DNA from: Rhizobium sp. Leaf371
GTDB taxonomy: Bacteria; Pseudomonadota; Alphaproteobacteria; Rhizobiales; Rhizobiaceae
DNA: 64,000 nt
Assembly: GCF_001424045.1 (NCBI RefSeq)
Contig: NZ_LMQB01000026.1
Coordinates: 159,644-223,643, forward strand
Direction: 5' to 3'
The position numbers and the translations under genes are program-made. The notes under the pieces are model-generated. The model did no database searches. It worked only from the letters and a program-made list of their open reading frames with translations, and was not told the DNA's origin. Below, piece after piece: positions 1 to 9,250 of this stretch. Numbering within the stretch: position 1 is the stretch's first letter; each line of letters begins with the position of its first letter.

Positions 1-380
1 TTTTCGGCACGGTACAGATCGCGAACGACTTCCGCGATGGCGATCAGGTCGCCGGAATTGATCTTGGCATCATATTCCTGCGCACGGCGCGACCACATGG
101 TCCGCTTCACGCGTGCCTTGCCCTGGACGACCTTCAACGCACGCTCGACGAAATCCGTCTCTGAAAGCTTGCGCATACCGATGCTGACGGCCTTGGCGAC
201 CGGCACCTTGAGGCGCATCTTGTCCTTGTCGAAATCGATCACGAACAATTCAAGAGACATTCCGGCGACAACCTGCTCTTCGATAGCGACGATTTGTCCA
301 ACACCATGCGCCGGATAAACAATCGATTCACCGGTTTTGAAGCCATGGCGCGTGGAGGATTTTTTCTGCTGGGTCGTCAT
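1..380 (-). CDS. carD: CarD family transcriptional regulator (3' end outside window)
   Basis: CarD/CdnL proteins bind the RNA polymerase beta subunit and stabilise the open promoter complex, notably at rRNA promoters. About 126 residues are visible from an ATG at 380. After a short polar N-terminus comes the RNA-polymerase-interacting Tudor-like fold (rough residues 12-70, containing GESIVYPAHGVGQI), followed by the helical DNA-binding part with the family signature WSRRAQEYDAKINSGD. The C-terminus runs off the window edge. The next gene on the same strand, fdxA, ends 388 bp upstream, so carD probably has its own promoter. Family identity is clear; regulation cannot be read from what is present. 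Confidence 0.93.
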   Translation of the reverse strand, partial: MTTQQKKSSTRHGFKTGESIVYPAHGVGQIVAIEEQVVAGMSLELFVIDFDKDKMRLKVPVAKAVSIGMRKLSETDFVERALKVVQGKARVKRTMWSRRAQEYDAKINSGDLIAIAEVVRDLYRAE

Positions 381-768
381 TCGTTTCAAAAACTCCCTGT
401 TACGCTCCCGGCATGGGCCGGGGTCGGGTCAGTCAGGCCCGGGATGGACGGGCATCCTGCGGGTCACTCCTTACTGAAACTCCCCAAACGAATTCAAACG
501 CTTCGGCAAACAGATCACACACAGGCAACGGACGTTGCATGGAGACATGAACCGTGGCGAAGGAGAATTTGCTTTCGTGATGGTTCGGGCACGCAAAAGT
601 GCCACGATGTGGATCAGTATCCGGACCCTACCACAAAAATCTGTCGAAATCAATGTTTCGCTTAAGCCACAGGCAAGCTTCGCCGCATGTCGTTAAAAAC
701 GGCGTGCCGGTTTCCCTCAAGGAGACCGCTATCGAATCACGCGCTGCAGAGCGCGCGGCCAGGCGACC
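381..768. other. Non-coding stretch upstream of carD
   Basis: This 388-bp gap lies between the start of carD and the stop of fdxA, both on the minus strand. It presumably contains the carD promoter and the fdxA 3' end. I found no convincing coding frame, RNA gene or strong intrinsic terminator in it. Confidence 0.5.
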
Positions 769-1107
769 TTAGTCGCCCTGACCCGGGTTGGGCGAGAAGA
801 ACTTTTCGTACTTCCCTTCAATCCCGTCCATTTCCTTGGCTTCCGGCATTTCGTCGCGCTTGATCGTGATGTTCGGCCACTGCGTCGAAAAATCGGCGTT
901 CACCTTGAGCCACATGTCGAGGCCCGGCTCGGTATCCGGCTTGATCGCGCCTGCCGGACATTCCGGCTCGCAGACGCCGCAATCGATGCACTCGTCCGGA
1001 TGGATGACCAGAAAATTCTCGCCTTCGTAAAAGCAGTCGACCGGGCACACCTCGACGCAGTCGGTGTACTTGCAGCGAATGCAATTGTCGGTGACGACGT
1101 AGGTCAT
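769..1107 (-). CDS. fdxA: Seven-iron ferredoxin FdxA (3Fe-4S + 4Fe-4S)
   Basis: This is a 112-residue small electron carrier of the Azotobacter ferredoxin I type. With the initiator Met counted, cysteines lie at 9, 17, 21, 40, 43, 46 and 50. This is the classic pattern in which C9, C17 and C50 hold a [3Fe-4S] cluster and C21, C40, C43 and C46 hold a [4Fe-4S] cluster; C12 and C25 are extra. The ATG at 1107 begins the conserved MTYVV start; an in-frame upstream extension is not conserved-looking and was rejected. Its electron partner is not identifiable here. In alphaproteobacteria it commonly sits near carD and an S4-domain gene, as it does here. Confidence 0.95.
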   Translation of the reverse strand: MTYVVTDNCIRCKYTDCVEVCPVDCFYEGENFLVIHPDECIDCGVCEPECPAGAIKPDTEPGLDMWLKVNADFSTQWPNITIKRDEMPEAKEMDGIEGKYEKFFSPNPGQGD

Positions 1108-1401
1108 GCTCTCACTCCAGTCGGTCTCGTCTCGAACCCGGGCGCTTGGGAAGCCTTGGGGTGAGCGAGGATCACACAGCTTTCGGCCCGAGGGCCCGAT
1201 CGTCAGAAGAACCACATGGTCCGGTGCTGTTTGCGCCGGCCTGCAGCCAGGGTTTGCCCGAACCCGCAGCATGGGCCCGGATCGTCGGGCCTCAGCGCAT
1301 TGCGCCCGGTGGCATTCCCGGTGTTGTTGCGTGAGGTAACGGCTTTGCCCAACCTTTGCAAGGCTCTTGCGTTCCAATCCGAGCCCGGGAAAAGGAGGAT
1401 T

Positions 1402-1828
1402 TTACTCCTCGCCGCCGCCGTCCCACCCGTCCTGCAACCGATCGATCTCGCGGCGCTCCCGCTTGGTCGGCCGGCCACTGCCCGGCTCCCGCGTCGCCTG
1501 CTCGAAAGGCGTCAGGCGTTCTCCGGGAACGGGCGCGGGCGTCAGGTCGTCATAGAGCCGTCGCGCTTCCTCATAGGGGCCGCGCCGGCTGCCGCCGCTG
1601 CGCATGCGCACCGTGACATCGCGACGGTCGAGCGACAACATCACTACATCGCCGGCCTTCACAGCATGCGAAGGCTGGGTGACGCGATGATCGTTGACGC
1701 GAACCTTCCCCCCTTCGATCGCCTTCTGGGCGATCGAAGGGGGACTTCGTCAGGCGCGTGAAGAAGAGCCACTTGTCGAGGCGCTGGCGGGAGGCGGCCT
1801 CTGCAGGCGTGATCTCCGGGTCGGCCAT
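1402..1828 (-). pseudogene. S4-domain RNA-binding protein (Hsp15-like), frameshifted
   Basis: The gene starts at 1828 with MADPEITPAEAASRQ and the typical Hsp15/S4 opening RLDKWLFFTRLTKS, then leaves frame. The rest of the family sequence (AQKAIEGGKVRVN, then KAGDVV, RRGPYEEA and GRPTKRERREID) continues in a second frame to 1402. Total length is 427 nt, one more than a multiple of three. The break lies in a perfect palindrome at 1709-1743. Restored, the protein would be about 141 residues, normal for the family, which binds stalled 50S subunits or structured RNA. As read, the first frame gives an 85-residue product with an aberrant tail. It sits 14 bp after the helicase gene and probably shares its transcript. 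It could be a genuine mutation or a read/assembly error at the hairpin. Confidence 0.85.
1709..1743. repeat. Perfect 15-bp inverted repeat at the S4 gene frameshift
   Basis: The left arm is 1709-1723 (CCCCCTTCGATCGCC), the loop is 1724-1728 and the right arm is 1729-1743, its exact reverse complement. In the minus-strand gene, the arm at 1709-1723 encodes the expected family sequence, while the arm at 1729-1743 replaces the expected residues after KS. It is inside a gene, so it is not a terminator. Confidence 0.9.
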
Positions 1829-1842
1829 GACGTCGCAGCTCC

Positions 1843-4800
1843 TTATTTCTTCATCTGCTCCTTCAGGGCAGCCAGCTTTGCAAAGGGCGAATCCGGATCG
1901 ATCGGCTTGTCCTTGCGCGGCGGGCGGGCCTCGAAGGTCGCCGGTGCCTGCGATTTGCCGTGGCCGCCCGTGCCGGGCTTGCCACCCGGACGGTCGTTGC
2001 GATCCCGGCGATCGCCACGATCGCCCTTCTGATCGGAGCGAGCGCCCTCACCCGGCTTGCCGTCGCGGCCGCGATTGCGATCCGGACGTCCGCCGTCAGG
2101 ACGACCACCGCCGGCCTTGCGCTCGCCGTCACGGTCGTCACGCCGGCCCTGCGGCCGGCCTTCGGACGGTGCAGCACCTTCACTCGGCGCCGAAGCGGCC
2201 CTGTCCTGGCCCGGACGGTTGCCGCCACGGCGATCGCCCGAACGGGCCTCGCGCTGGCCGGGACGACGGTCGCCCTGGCGCTGGTTGTCGCTGCGACCAC
2301 CCGGACGCCAGAGAAGCACGGGCTTGACCTCGGCTTCGGCCACGTCGCCGGCAACGGCATCCGACGGTGCAGCATCCGCGGCAGCGGGCGCCGTCTCCGC
2401 AACAGGCTCGGACACAGGTGCGTTCTCGGCGGTCGGCTCGTCCGTCGTCACCGGCGCATCCGAAGCCGCTTCGGGCTCCGCAGCCGGGGCCTGGACCTCA
2501 GCGTCGGCCGAAGCAGCCACATCGGCTGCCTCCTCGGTCGTCGCATCGGAGGTATCGTCCGCGGTGGCCGCATCGGCCATCGGAGCGGTTTCGCCCTCCG
2601 TGTCAGACGTCTCCGTCTCGGTCGTCTCGGTCTCAGACGTCTCGACCTTGGGCGCAGCAGCGCTCGTGGCCGGCGCCTGCGCGCCGAGGAACGCTGCAGC
2701 CTCTTCCGGCTTCACGCTGTCGGCGCGATAGCCGAGACCCTTCAGGATCTCTTCCATATCGTCGGGCGTCGCACCCAGGATCGACAGCATGGCGGTCGTG
2801 GTCGTGAACCGGCGACCGTCATAAGCGCCGTCCGGCCGCGCCGTCGTGCCCGGCTTCCACTGCAGAAGCGGACGAATGAGATCGGCGAGACGCTCGAGAA
2901 TATCGATGCGCACCGCGCGCTTGCCGAGGAAGCGGAAACCGGCAAGCTTGTAGAACATGCGCTCATAGGACGGATCGGTGACGATCGACGTGCGGCCGGC
3001 TGCGAGGACCGGAATAAGCTCGCCATAGCCAGGCTTGTCGAGACCATCGTTCTTCAGCGCCCAGAGCAGCGTGATGAGTTCGGCCGGGGCCGGCTTCAAA
3101 AGTGCGGGCATGAAGATGTGATAGGCGCCAAACCGGATGCCATGGCGGCGGATCGAGGCACGCGCCTCCTGATCGAGCGACTTCACGTCTTCGGCGACAT
3201 CGCGCCGGAAGAGGACACCGAGGCTTTCGACCAGCTGGAAGGCGAGACCCTTGGCAAGACCCTGCAGGTCTTCGGCGCGCGAGAGGTCGTCGAGCGGCTT
3301 CAGCACGGTGGCGATATGGTGATTGACGTAGCGCTCGATGCGGGCAGCGACATGATCGCGCGCCGCACCCTGCAGCTGTTCATCCGCCAGCAGGATGACG
3401 CGGGGCCGCATGATGTGCTCGCTCGGGGCAAGCCGCGCGACGGGATCGCCGAGCCAGCGCACGAGGCCGTCCGACGACAGCGCCAGATCGGCATTGCCGG
3501 CAGCGTGCAGACGGGCGGCACGGGCTTCGAACTCCAGCGCCAGCGCCTTCTGGGCGGCACCCTGCACGGCGCGGGCATCCAGCCCGTCCGTCGTGGTGGC
3601 CAGCACGAACCGGAAACCGGTGAGTTGTCCCACATGATGTCCCTCTACGAAGACATCGCCATTCACACTGATTTCCGCTTCCAGCATCGCATTCTCTCTC
3701 AGCCGCTTCATGAGCACAGATGTCCTGCGGTCAACGAACCGTTTCGTCAACCGTTCATGTAACGCGTCGGACAATCGATCTTCGATTTCCCGCGTCTTTT
3801 CCTGCCAGTGTGTCGGATCGGCAAGCCAGCCGGGCCGGTTCGACACATAGGTCCACGTCCTGATCTGCGCGATTCGCGCTGATAGCGTGTCGATTTCCCC
3901 GTCCGTATGGTCCGCCCGACGCACCTGCTCGGACATGAAATCCTCGTTGACGGTGCCGCGTCGCACAAGGTCGGAATAGATCGTGGCGATGAGATCGGCA
4001 TGCTGCGCCGGCGCGATCCGCCGGTAGTCGGGAAGCGCGCAGGCCTCCCAGAGCTTTTCCACCGTCTGCGCATTCGTCGCCAGCGCCTTGACCTCGGGAA
4101 GCGTCGTCAGGAATTCGAGCGCCTGCTGATCGACCGCCGGAAGCGCCCGTGTCAGGCCGTGAACGGCCGGCGGCGCTTCCAGCGTCTTCTTCAGCGTCGT
4201 CACCGAGGTGAAGTCGAGCGCCTTGGAGCGCCATTGCAGCACGCGCACCGGATCGAACTGGTGCTGCTCGATGCGGTGGACGAGTTCGTCATCGAAAGGC
4301 TCGACGCGCGACGTGACGCCGAACGTCCCGTCGCGCAGATGCCGCCCGGCTCGGCCCGCGATCTGGGCAAGCTCGCCCGGATTGAGGTTGCGGAACTGGT
4401 AGCCGTCATATTTGCGGTCCTGCGCGAAGGCGACATGATCGACGTCGAGATTGAGACCCATGCCGATGGCATCGGTCGCCACCAGATATTCGACCTCGCC
4501 TTCCTGGTAGAGTGCGACCTGTGCATTGCGCGTGCGCGGGCTCAGCGCGCCGAGCACGACGGCAGCGCCGCCCCGCTGGCGGCGGATGAGCTCCGCGATG
4601 GCATAGACCTCGTCGGCCGAGAAGGCGACGATGGCAGAGCGCTGCGGCAGCCGCGTGATCTTCTTGGAGCCGGCATAGAGGAGCTGCGACAGGCGCGGAC
4701 GCTCGACGATGGTGATGCCCGGCAGGAGATGCTCAAGGATCGGCCGCATGGTGGACGCGCCGAGCAGCAGCGTCTCCTGCCGCCCCCGCAAATGCATCAG

Positions 4801-5151
4801 CCGGTCGGTAAAGATGTGCCCACGCTCGAGATCGCCGGCCAGCTGCACCTCGTCGATCGCGACGAAGGCGGCCTTCGTCTCGCGCGGCATCGCCTCGACG
4901 GTACAGACGGAATAGCGGGCGAGATGCGGGGTGATCTTCTCTTCGCCGGTGACGAGCGCGACATTGTGCGCGCCGACCCGCTCGACCACCCGCGTGTAGA
5001 CTTCGCGGGCGAGAAGACGCAGCGGAAGACCGATGACACCGGTTTCATGCGCGACCATGCGTTCGATTGCATAATGCGTCTTGCCGGTGTTGGTCGGGCC
5101 GAGGACCGCGATCACGCCGCGGCCACTCAAGATCATCGGTTGGTCAGGCAC
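1843..5151 (-). CDS. SUV3/MgpS-like DExH helicase with disordered C-terminal tail
   Basis: This 1102-residue superfamily 2 helicase resembles the alphaproteobacterial relatives of mitochondrial SUV3. Motif I is GPTNTGKTHYA at about residues 18-28, the Walker B motif is the unusual DEVQ, GAST follows as a motif III equivalent, and motif VI is QIAGRAGR. The helicase core and C-terminal domains run to roughly residue 790. A very acidic Ala/Glu/Thr-rich stretch follows, then an Arg/Gly/Asp-rich basic stretch, and a conserved-looking tail ends in KLAALKEQMKK. This charged tail suggests RNA or nucleoprotein binding. RNA unwinding is inferred from SUV3; the bacterial substrate is not known to me. 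The gene is followed after 14 bp by the S4-domain gene, which supports an RNA-related role for the pair. Confidence 0.9.
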   Translation of the reverse strand: MPDQPMILSGRGVIAVLGPTNTGKTHYAIERMVAHETGVIGLPLRLLAREVYTRVVERVGAHNVALVTGEEKITPHLARYSVCTVEAMPRETKAAFVAIDEVQLAGDLERGHIFTDRLMHLRGRQETLLLGASTMRPILEHLLPGITIVERPRLSQLLYAGSKKITRLPQRSAIVAFSADEVYAIAELIRRQRGGAAVVLGALSPRTRNAQVALYQEGEVEYLVATDAIGMGLNLDVDHVAFAQDRKYDGYQFRNLNPGELAQIAGRAGRHLRDGTFGVTSRVEPFDDELVHRIEQHQFDPVRVLQWRSKALDFTSVTTLKKTLEAPPAVHGLTRALPAVDQQALEFLTTLPEVKALATNAQTVEKLWEACALPDYRRIAPAQHADLIATIYSDLVRRGTVNEDFMSEQVRRADHTDGEIDTLSARIAQIRTWTYVSNRPGWLADPTHWQEKTREIEDRLSDALHERLTKRFVDRRTSVLMKRLRENAMLEAEISVNGDVFVEGHHVGQLTGFRFVLATTTDGLDARAVQGAAQKALALEFEARAARLHAAGNADLALSSDGLVRWLGDPVARLAPSEHIMRPRVILLADEQLQGAARDHVAARIERYVNHHIATVLKPLDDLSRAEDLQGLAKGLAFQLVESLGVLFRRDVAEDVKSLDQEARASIRRHGIRFGAYHIFMPALLKPAPAELITLLWALKNDGLDKPGYGELIPVLAAGRTSIVTDPSYERMFYKLAGFRFLGKRAVRIDILERLADLIRPLLQWKPGTTARPDGAYDGRRFTTTTAMLSILGATPDDMEEILKGLGYRADSVKPEEAAAFLGAQAPATSAAAPKVETSETETTETETSDTEGETAPMADAATADDTSDATTEEAADVAASADAEVQAPAAEPEAASDAPVTTDEPTAENAPVSEPVAETAPAAADAAPSDAVAGDVAEAEVKPVLLWRPGGRSDNQRQGDRRPGQREARSGDRRGGNRPGQDRAASAPSEGAAPSEGRPQGRRDDRDGERKAGGGRPDGGRPDRNRGRDGKPGEGARSDQKGDRGDRRDRNDRPGGKPGTGGHGKSQAPATFEARPPRKDKPIDPDSPFAKLAALKEQMKK

Positions 5152-5287
5152 GTTTCAGACCTTGCGCATTGTATGGGCGGCAAACGTCGAAACGTCGGCG
5201 GCGCGACACACATGACCACGCTGTGCAGGAAACACAAGGCCACGCGGCCAAAAAGACCGTCCATCGCGATGCGATGGACGGAATTTC

Positions 5288-6013
5288 TCAGACGAAGAAC
5301 TGTCCGCCATTGGCCGACAGCGTCGATCCGGTGATGAATCCGGCATCGTCCGATGCCAGGAACACCACGCAGCGCGCCACTTCCTCGGGCTCGCCGAGCC
5401 GGCCGACCGGGATCTGCGGAATGATCCGCTCGTTCAGGACCTTTTCGGGAATCGCCCGCACCATTTCCGTGCCGATATAGCCGGGGCAGATGGCATTGAC
5501 GGTGATGCCCTTTGCGGCACCTTCCTGCGCCAGCGCCTTGGTAAAGCCGATGTCGCCGGCCTTGGAGGCGGAGTAGTTGGCCTGACCCATCTGGCCCTTC
5601 TGGGCGTTGATCGAGGAAATATTGACGACACGACCGAAGTTACGGTCCCGCATGCCGGACCAGACCGGATGCGTCATGTTGAAGAGACCGTTCAGGTTGA
5701 CGTTGACGACCTCCGTCCACTGGGACGGCGTCATCTTGTGAAACATGGCGTCGCGCGTGATGCCCGCATTGTTGACCAGAACCTCGACCGGCCCGAAGGC
5801 CTCCTCGATCTTGGCGACACCGGCCGCGCAAGCGGCATAATCCGACACATCCCATTTGAAGACCGGCACACCCGTGACCTCGGAAAAGGCCTGCGCCTTT
5901 TCGTCATTGCCGGCATAATTCGCTGCAACGCGATATCCGGCACCCTTGAGTGCAATCGAAATGGCGGCACCGATGCCGCGCGTTCCCCCCGTTACCAAGG
6001 CAACCCTGCTCAT
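5288..6013 (-). CDS. phaB: Acetoacetyl-CoA reductase PhaB
   Basis: This 241-residue short-chain dehydrogenase reduces acetoacetyl-CoA to (R)-3-hydroxybutyryl-CoA with NADPH, the second step of polyhydroxybutyrate synthesis. The nucleotide-binding GGTRGIG is at residues 9-15, NNAG is near 81, the active-site serine lies in NISSINAQKG and the catalytic YSASK is at 147-151. Length and the QKGQMGQ context match PhaB rather than FabG. It lies 124 bp after phaA on the same strand, so the two form the usual phaAB unit. The polymerase gene phaC is not in the window. Confidence 0.95.
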   Translation of the reverse strand: MSRVALVTGGTRGIGAAISIALKGAGYRVAANYAGNDEKAQAFSEVTGVPVFKWDVSDYAACAAGVAKIEEAFGPVEVLVNNAGITRDAMFHKMTPSQWTEVVNVNLNGLFNMTHPVWSGMRDRNFGRVVNISSINAQKGQMGQANYSASKAGDIGFTKALAQEGAAKGITVNAICPGYIGTEMVRAIPEKVLNERIIPQIPVGRLGEPEEVARCVVFLASDDAGFITGSTLSANGGQFFV

Positions 6014-6137
6014 GCACGTCCTCCCTCTTCATGACGGTCTTTGAAATCCATCGTATTGTCCCGGCGGGTATCGGCGGGACGTTTGCAGGCCGGCTCAGCA
6101 CCGGCCTTTGGCGTCAACCTGTGGCGTCGACCTCGTC

Positions 6138-7319
6138 TCAGAGCCCTTCGACGCAGAGGGCGATGCCCATGCCGCCGCCGATGCAGAGCGTGGCAAGGCC
6201 ATGCTTGGCGCCCCGACGCTTCATCTCGAACAGCAGCGTGTTGAGAATGCGCGCGCCCGAAGCGCCGATCGGATGACCGATGGCGATCGCACCGCCATTG
6301 ACGTTGACGACGGACGTGTCCCAGCCGAGATCCTTGTTGACGGCGCAGGCCTGCGCCGCGAAGGCCTCGTTGGCTTCCACGAGGTCGAGGTCGGACGCGG
6401 ACCATCCGGCCTTTTCCAGCGCCTTGCGCGAGGCGGGGATCGGGCCGGTGCCCATGATCTGCGGATCGACGCCGGCCGTCGCCCAGGAGGCGATGCGGGC
6501 CAGCGGGGTGATGCCCCGGCGCGTGGCTTCCTGCTCGCTCATCAGGAGCGTTGCCGCGGCACCGTCATTGAGGCCCGAGGCATTGGCGGCCGTCACGGTG
6601 CCTTCCTTGTCGAAGGCCGGGCGCAGCTTCGCCATGCTCTCGATCGTCGCGCCATGGCGGATATACTCGTCGCTGTCCACGGTCACATCGCCCTTGCGCG
6701 TCGAGACGATGAACGGGATGATCTCGTCGGCGAAGCGTCCTGCTTTCTGGGCGGCTTCGGCCTTGTTCTGCGACGCAAGCGCGAACTGGTCCTGGTCGTC
6801 GCGCGACAACTGCCACTTCTTGGCGATGTTTTCAGCCGTCACGCCCATGTGGTAACCATGGAACGCGTCCGTCAGGCCGTCCTTGATCATGGTGTCGATC
6901 ATCTTGAAATCGCCCATCTTCACGCCGGAGCGCAGATGCGCGCAGTGCGGTGCCATGGACATGGATTCCATGCCGCCGGCCACGATGATGGAGGCATCGC
7001 CCGTGGCGATCTGCTGCATGCCGAGCGCGACGGCCCGCAGGCCCGAGCCGCAGAGCTGGTTCATGCCCCAGGCCGTCTTTTCCTGCGGCACGCCGGCTTT
7101 CATGGCCGCCTGACGCGCCGGGTTCTGTCCCTCGCCGGCAGACAGCACCTGCCCGAGAATGACCTCATCGACCTCGGCGGCTTCGACGCCGGCGCGCGCC
7201 AGCACGCCCTTGATCACGGCGGCGCCCAGCTCATGGGCCGGCGTATTGGCGAACGAACCATTGAACGCGCCGACGGCGGTGCGTCCTGCGCTGGCGATGA
7301 CGATGGACGGTGTGCTCAT
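6138..7319 (-). CDS. phaA: Acetyl-CoA C-acetyltransferase (beta-ketothiolase) PhaA
   Basis: This 393-residue thiolase II condenses two acetyl-CoA into acetoacetyl-CoA, the first step of PHB synthesis. The acyl-accepting cysteine is C90 in NQLCGSG. The C-terminal half holds the NEAFA motif, the [11 protein letters not shown] histidine motif and the second catalytic cysteine in CIGGGMG. I chose the ATG at 7319 ([10 protein letters not shown]) behind a GGAGG ribosome binding site; a GTG one codon upstream is also possible. The gene is divergent from phaR, with 221 bp between them, which probably holds both promoters and is a plausible PhaR target. No operator was identified. Confidence 0.95.
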   Translation of the reverse strand: MSTPSIVIASAGRTAVGAFNGSFANTPAHELGAAVIKGVLARAGVEAAEVDEVILGQVLSAGEGQNPARQAAMKAGVPQEKTAWGMNQLCGSGLRAVALGMQQIATGDASIIVAGGMESMSMAPHCAHLRSGVKMGDFKMIDTMIKDGLTDAFHGYHMGVTAENIAKKWQLSRDDQDQFALASQNKAEAAQKAGRFADEIIPFIVSTRKGDVTVDSDEYIRHGATIESMAKLRPAFDKEGTVTAANASGLNDGAAATLLMSEQEATRRGITPLARIASWATAGVDPQIMGTGPIPASRKALEKAGWSASDLDLVEANEAFAAQACAVNKDLGWDTSVVNVNGGAIAIGHPIGASGARILNTLLFEMKRRGAKHGLATLCIGGGMGIALCVEGL

Positions 7320-7540
7320 CACGGTCTCCTCCCTTTTGATGCAATCGGATCCGGCTGGCGAGACCCTCTATGAGAGGAGTCTGAACTAGGTCAGCGCGCA
7401 AGTCAAAGCGTAACTGGATAAACCTGTAAGTTGATACGCGAGCGTGATCGCCGCAGCGCACAAAGAGATTGTCTTATGCTGCGCTTTCCGCATATCCTCA
7501 TGAAATGCCATAAAAACAGCAATTTGGGGAGGAGACCCTG

Positions 7541-8122
7541 ATGGCGAAGCAGGACGGTCAGATCGTTATCAAGAAATACGCGAACCGGCGGCTCTACAAC
7601 ACCGGCACGAGCACCTATGTCACGCTCGACGATCTCGCGGTCATGGTCAAGAAGGGGGAGGAGTTCAACGTTCAGGACGCAAAGACCGGGGAAGACATAA
7701 CCCATTCCGTCCTGACGCAGATCATCTTCGAGCAGGAGAGCAAGACCGGCAACACGCTTCTGCCGATCTCGTTCCTGCGCCAGCTTATCGCCTTTTACGG
7801 CGATCAGATGCAGGCGGTCGTGCCGAGCTATCTCGAACATTCCATGCAGGCCTTCACAGACCAGCAGGTGCAGATGCGCGAGCAGATCGGCAAGGCCTTC
7901 GGAGACACGCCTCTGAGCAAGAACCTTCAGGTGCCGCTGCAGCTTGTCGAGGAACAGGTAAAGCGGAACACGGAGATGTTCCATCAGGCCATGCAGATGT
8001 TCTCGCCCTTCATGGCCGCAGCACCGCAGGCGCGCGAACCGCGCAAAGCCGAGGCCAAGGACATCGACGAGTTGAAGGAGCAGCTGCGCGCGCTCCAGAG
8101 CAAGCTCGAGAACCTGACCTGA
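7541..8122 (+). CDS. phaR: Polyhydroxyalkanoate synthesis regulator PhaR
   Basis: This 193-residue regulator binds both PHB granules and DNA and represses phasin and other PHA genes until polymer forms. The N-terminal PHB/PHA accumulation DNA-binding domain spans about residues 7-70 (IVIKKYANRRLYNT followed by TYVTLDDLAVMV). The middle region has the PHB_acc repeat-like segment with FLRQLIAFYGDQMQ, and the C-terminal part is a charged helix ending in LKEQLRALQSKLENL, a probable coiled coil. It starts at an ATG preceded by GGGGAGGAG and is divergent from phaA. In rhizobia this family is also called AniA. Confidence 0.95.
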   Translation: MAKQDGQIVIKKYANRRLYNTGTSTYVTLDDLAVMVKKGEEFNVQDAKTGEDITHSVLTQIIFEQESKTGNTLLPISFLRQLIAFYGDQMQAVVPSYLEHSMQAFTDQQVQMREQIGKAFGDTPLSKNLQVPLQLVEEQVKRNTEMFHQAMQMFSPFMAAAPQAREPRKAEAKDIDELKEQLRALQSKLENLT

Positions 8123-8215
8123 GGTCTACCGGAGACGGCGCTCGTCACGGTCGCCGTTCTCCCGCCCCCAGCTTCCCGCTGGCTCCCTTGGCTCTCTCTT
8201 GCCTTCAGGGCTTTC

Positions 8216-8623
8216 TCAAAGCCCGATCGAGACATCCCGCCCCGCCGTGCGCATCGAGATCGTGAAGCCGGCGATCACGTCGATGAAGCTGATCGCCATC
8301 AGGATGAAGAAGATGTCGGTCGCCGCGCCCGCCACCAGCAGGAACTCGACCAGAAAGACGATGAAGAGCACCATCGACAGGATGTGATCGACCAGCGTCT
8401 TGGAACTCGTCCGGGTGGCTTTGAGAATTTCCACGAAGAGAAGAACCAGGCTTCCGACGATCAGGAGATCGCCGAGGCTCATGTTCCACGTCGCGCCGGA
8501 CAGCATGGCAAGGCTCGTCACGGTATCTGCGAAGACGGCAACGCCACCCGAGCCGAATGCCCCCGTCATCGCGAGATTGTAGAGCGCGAACGGCAGGATC
8601 AGGAGGGGGATGGATGCGAGCAT
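8216..8623 (-). CDS. Small integral membrane protein of unknown function
   Basis: This is a 135-residue protein with four probable membrane helices, beginning directly with a hydrophobic segment (MLASIPLLILPFALYN), then helices around 60-80, 85-105 and 108-128. I chose the ATG at 8623; upstream in-frame sequence is polar and lacks a good start. A tandem 10-bp direct repeat lies 29-49 bp upstream of the start (8652-8672) and may be an operator. I do not recognise a named family. It is convergent with phaR and downstream of rpmF on the same strand. A transport or envelope role is possible but not shown. Confidence 0.75.
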   Translation of the reverse strand: MLASIPLLILPFALYNLAMTGAFGSGGVAVFADTVTSLAMLSGATWNMSLGDLLIVGSLVLLFVEILKATRTSSKTLVDHILSMVLFIVFLVEFLLVAGAATDIFFILMAISFIDVIAGFTISMRTAGRDVSIGL

Positions 8624-8651
8624 GGCGAGGTCCTGTCTGGCAAAAATCGTC

Positions 8652-8672
8652 TGTCCCGGTTTTGTCCCGGTT
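8652..8672. promoter_or_regulatory. Tandem direct repeat TGTCCCGGTT, 11-bp period
   Basis: Two identical copies of TGTCCCGGTT lie at 8652-8661 and 8663-8672, one helical turn apart, just upstream of the membrane protein gene starting at 8623. The placement suggests a binding site or promoter overlap, but no matching regulator is visible. Confidence 0.4.
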
Positions 8673-8800
8673 CCTGCCCTGGTTCTGGGCACGGCCGAGG
8701 TATGAACCAGGCATGTGCAGCAATCAAGGCAAGGGAAGGAGACGGCAATCGAGACGGTCGGCGGTCGGCCGTGCGGTCGGGACCGACCCTGAAAACGCGG

Positions 8801-8828
8801 AAAAGGCCAGCACGGGGCCAGCCTTTTT
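8801..8828. terminator. Probable intrinsic terminator downstream of rpmF
   Basis: AAAAGGC and GCCTTTT pair around an imperfect inner stem (GC pairing plus a mismatched CA/CA step). T-runs lie on both strands, so it could work for the minus-strand rpmF transcript. The stem is not perfect. Confidence 0.45.
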
Positions 8829-8895
8829 CAAAATCTATCGCTTTGACGCCCCGTTCGCAGCACCGCCAAGGTCAGGCGAGCCGAACGGATGACGA

Positions 8896-9078
8896 TCAGC
8901 TTGCCTTCGGCGTCAGGACCTGACGACCACGGTACATACCGGTCTTCATGTCGATGTGATGCGGGCGACGCAGTTCACCGGAGTTCTTGTCTTCGATGTA
9001 GGTCGGGGTCTTCAGCGCATCAGCAGAACGGCGCATGCCGCGCTTCGACGGGCTCGTTTTTCTCTTAGGAACAGCCAT
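8896..9078 (-). CDS. rpmF: 50S ribosomal protein L32
   Basis: This 60-residue basic protein begins [20 protein letters not shown], the typical L32 opening, and ends with the alphaproteobacterial form containing [10 protein letters not shown]. The ATG at 9078 gives the conserved start; upstream in-frame codons (MFE) were rejected. L32 is part of the large ribosomal subunit. Like other alphaproteobacterial L32 proteins it lacks the zinc-binding cysteine pairs. In this group it is often found alone near mtgA and PHA genes, as here. Confidence 0.97.
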   Translation of the reverse strand: MAVPKRKTSPSKRGMRRSADALKTPTYIEDKNSGELRRPHHIDMKTGMYRGRQVLTPKAS

Positions 9079-9250
9079 TTCAAACACTCCACGTATCGGG
9101 GGAAACCACCAGTCTGCGGACCGTTGAACGGGCCGGGATGAAGGCGTTTCAATCTCGGAATTGGCCGGGCTTATACATGCAAGATGCCATCTTGGCCAGA
9201 CCCCACAGGTTTTTTTTGGCCTGCCAGTGCGAAGTTTCGGCAGGTCGCGC

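Noticed and set aside
1960..5334. Long open frames on the plus strand opposite the helicase gene (two frames of 475-600 codons).
   Set aside because: They lie antisense to a gene with clear helicase motifs, are rich in Arg/Ala/Gly with no domain, and arise from high GC content.
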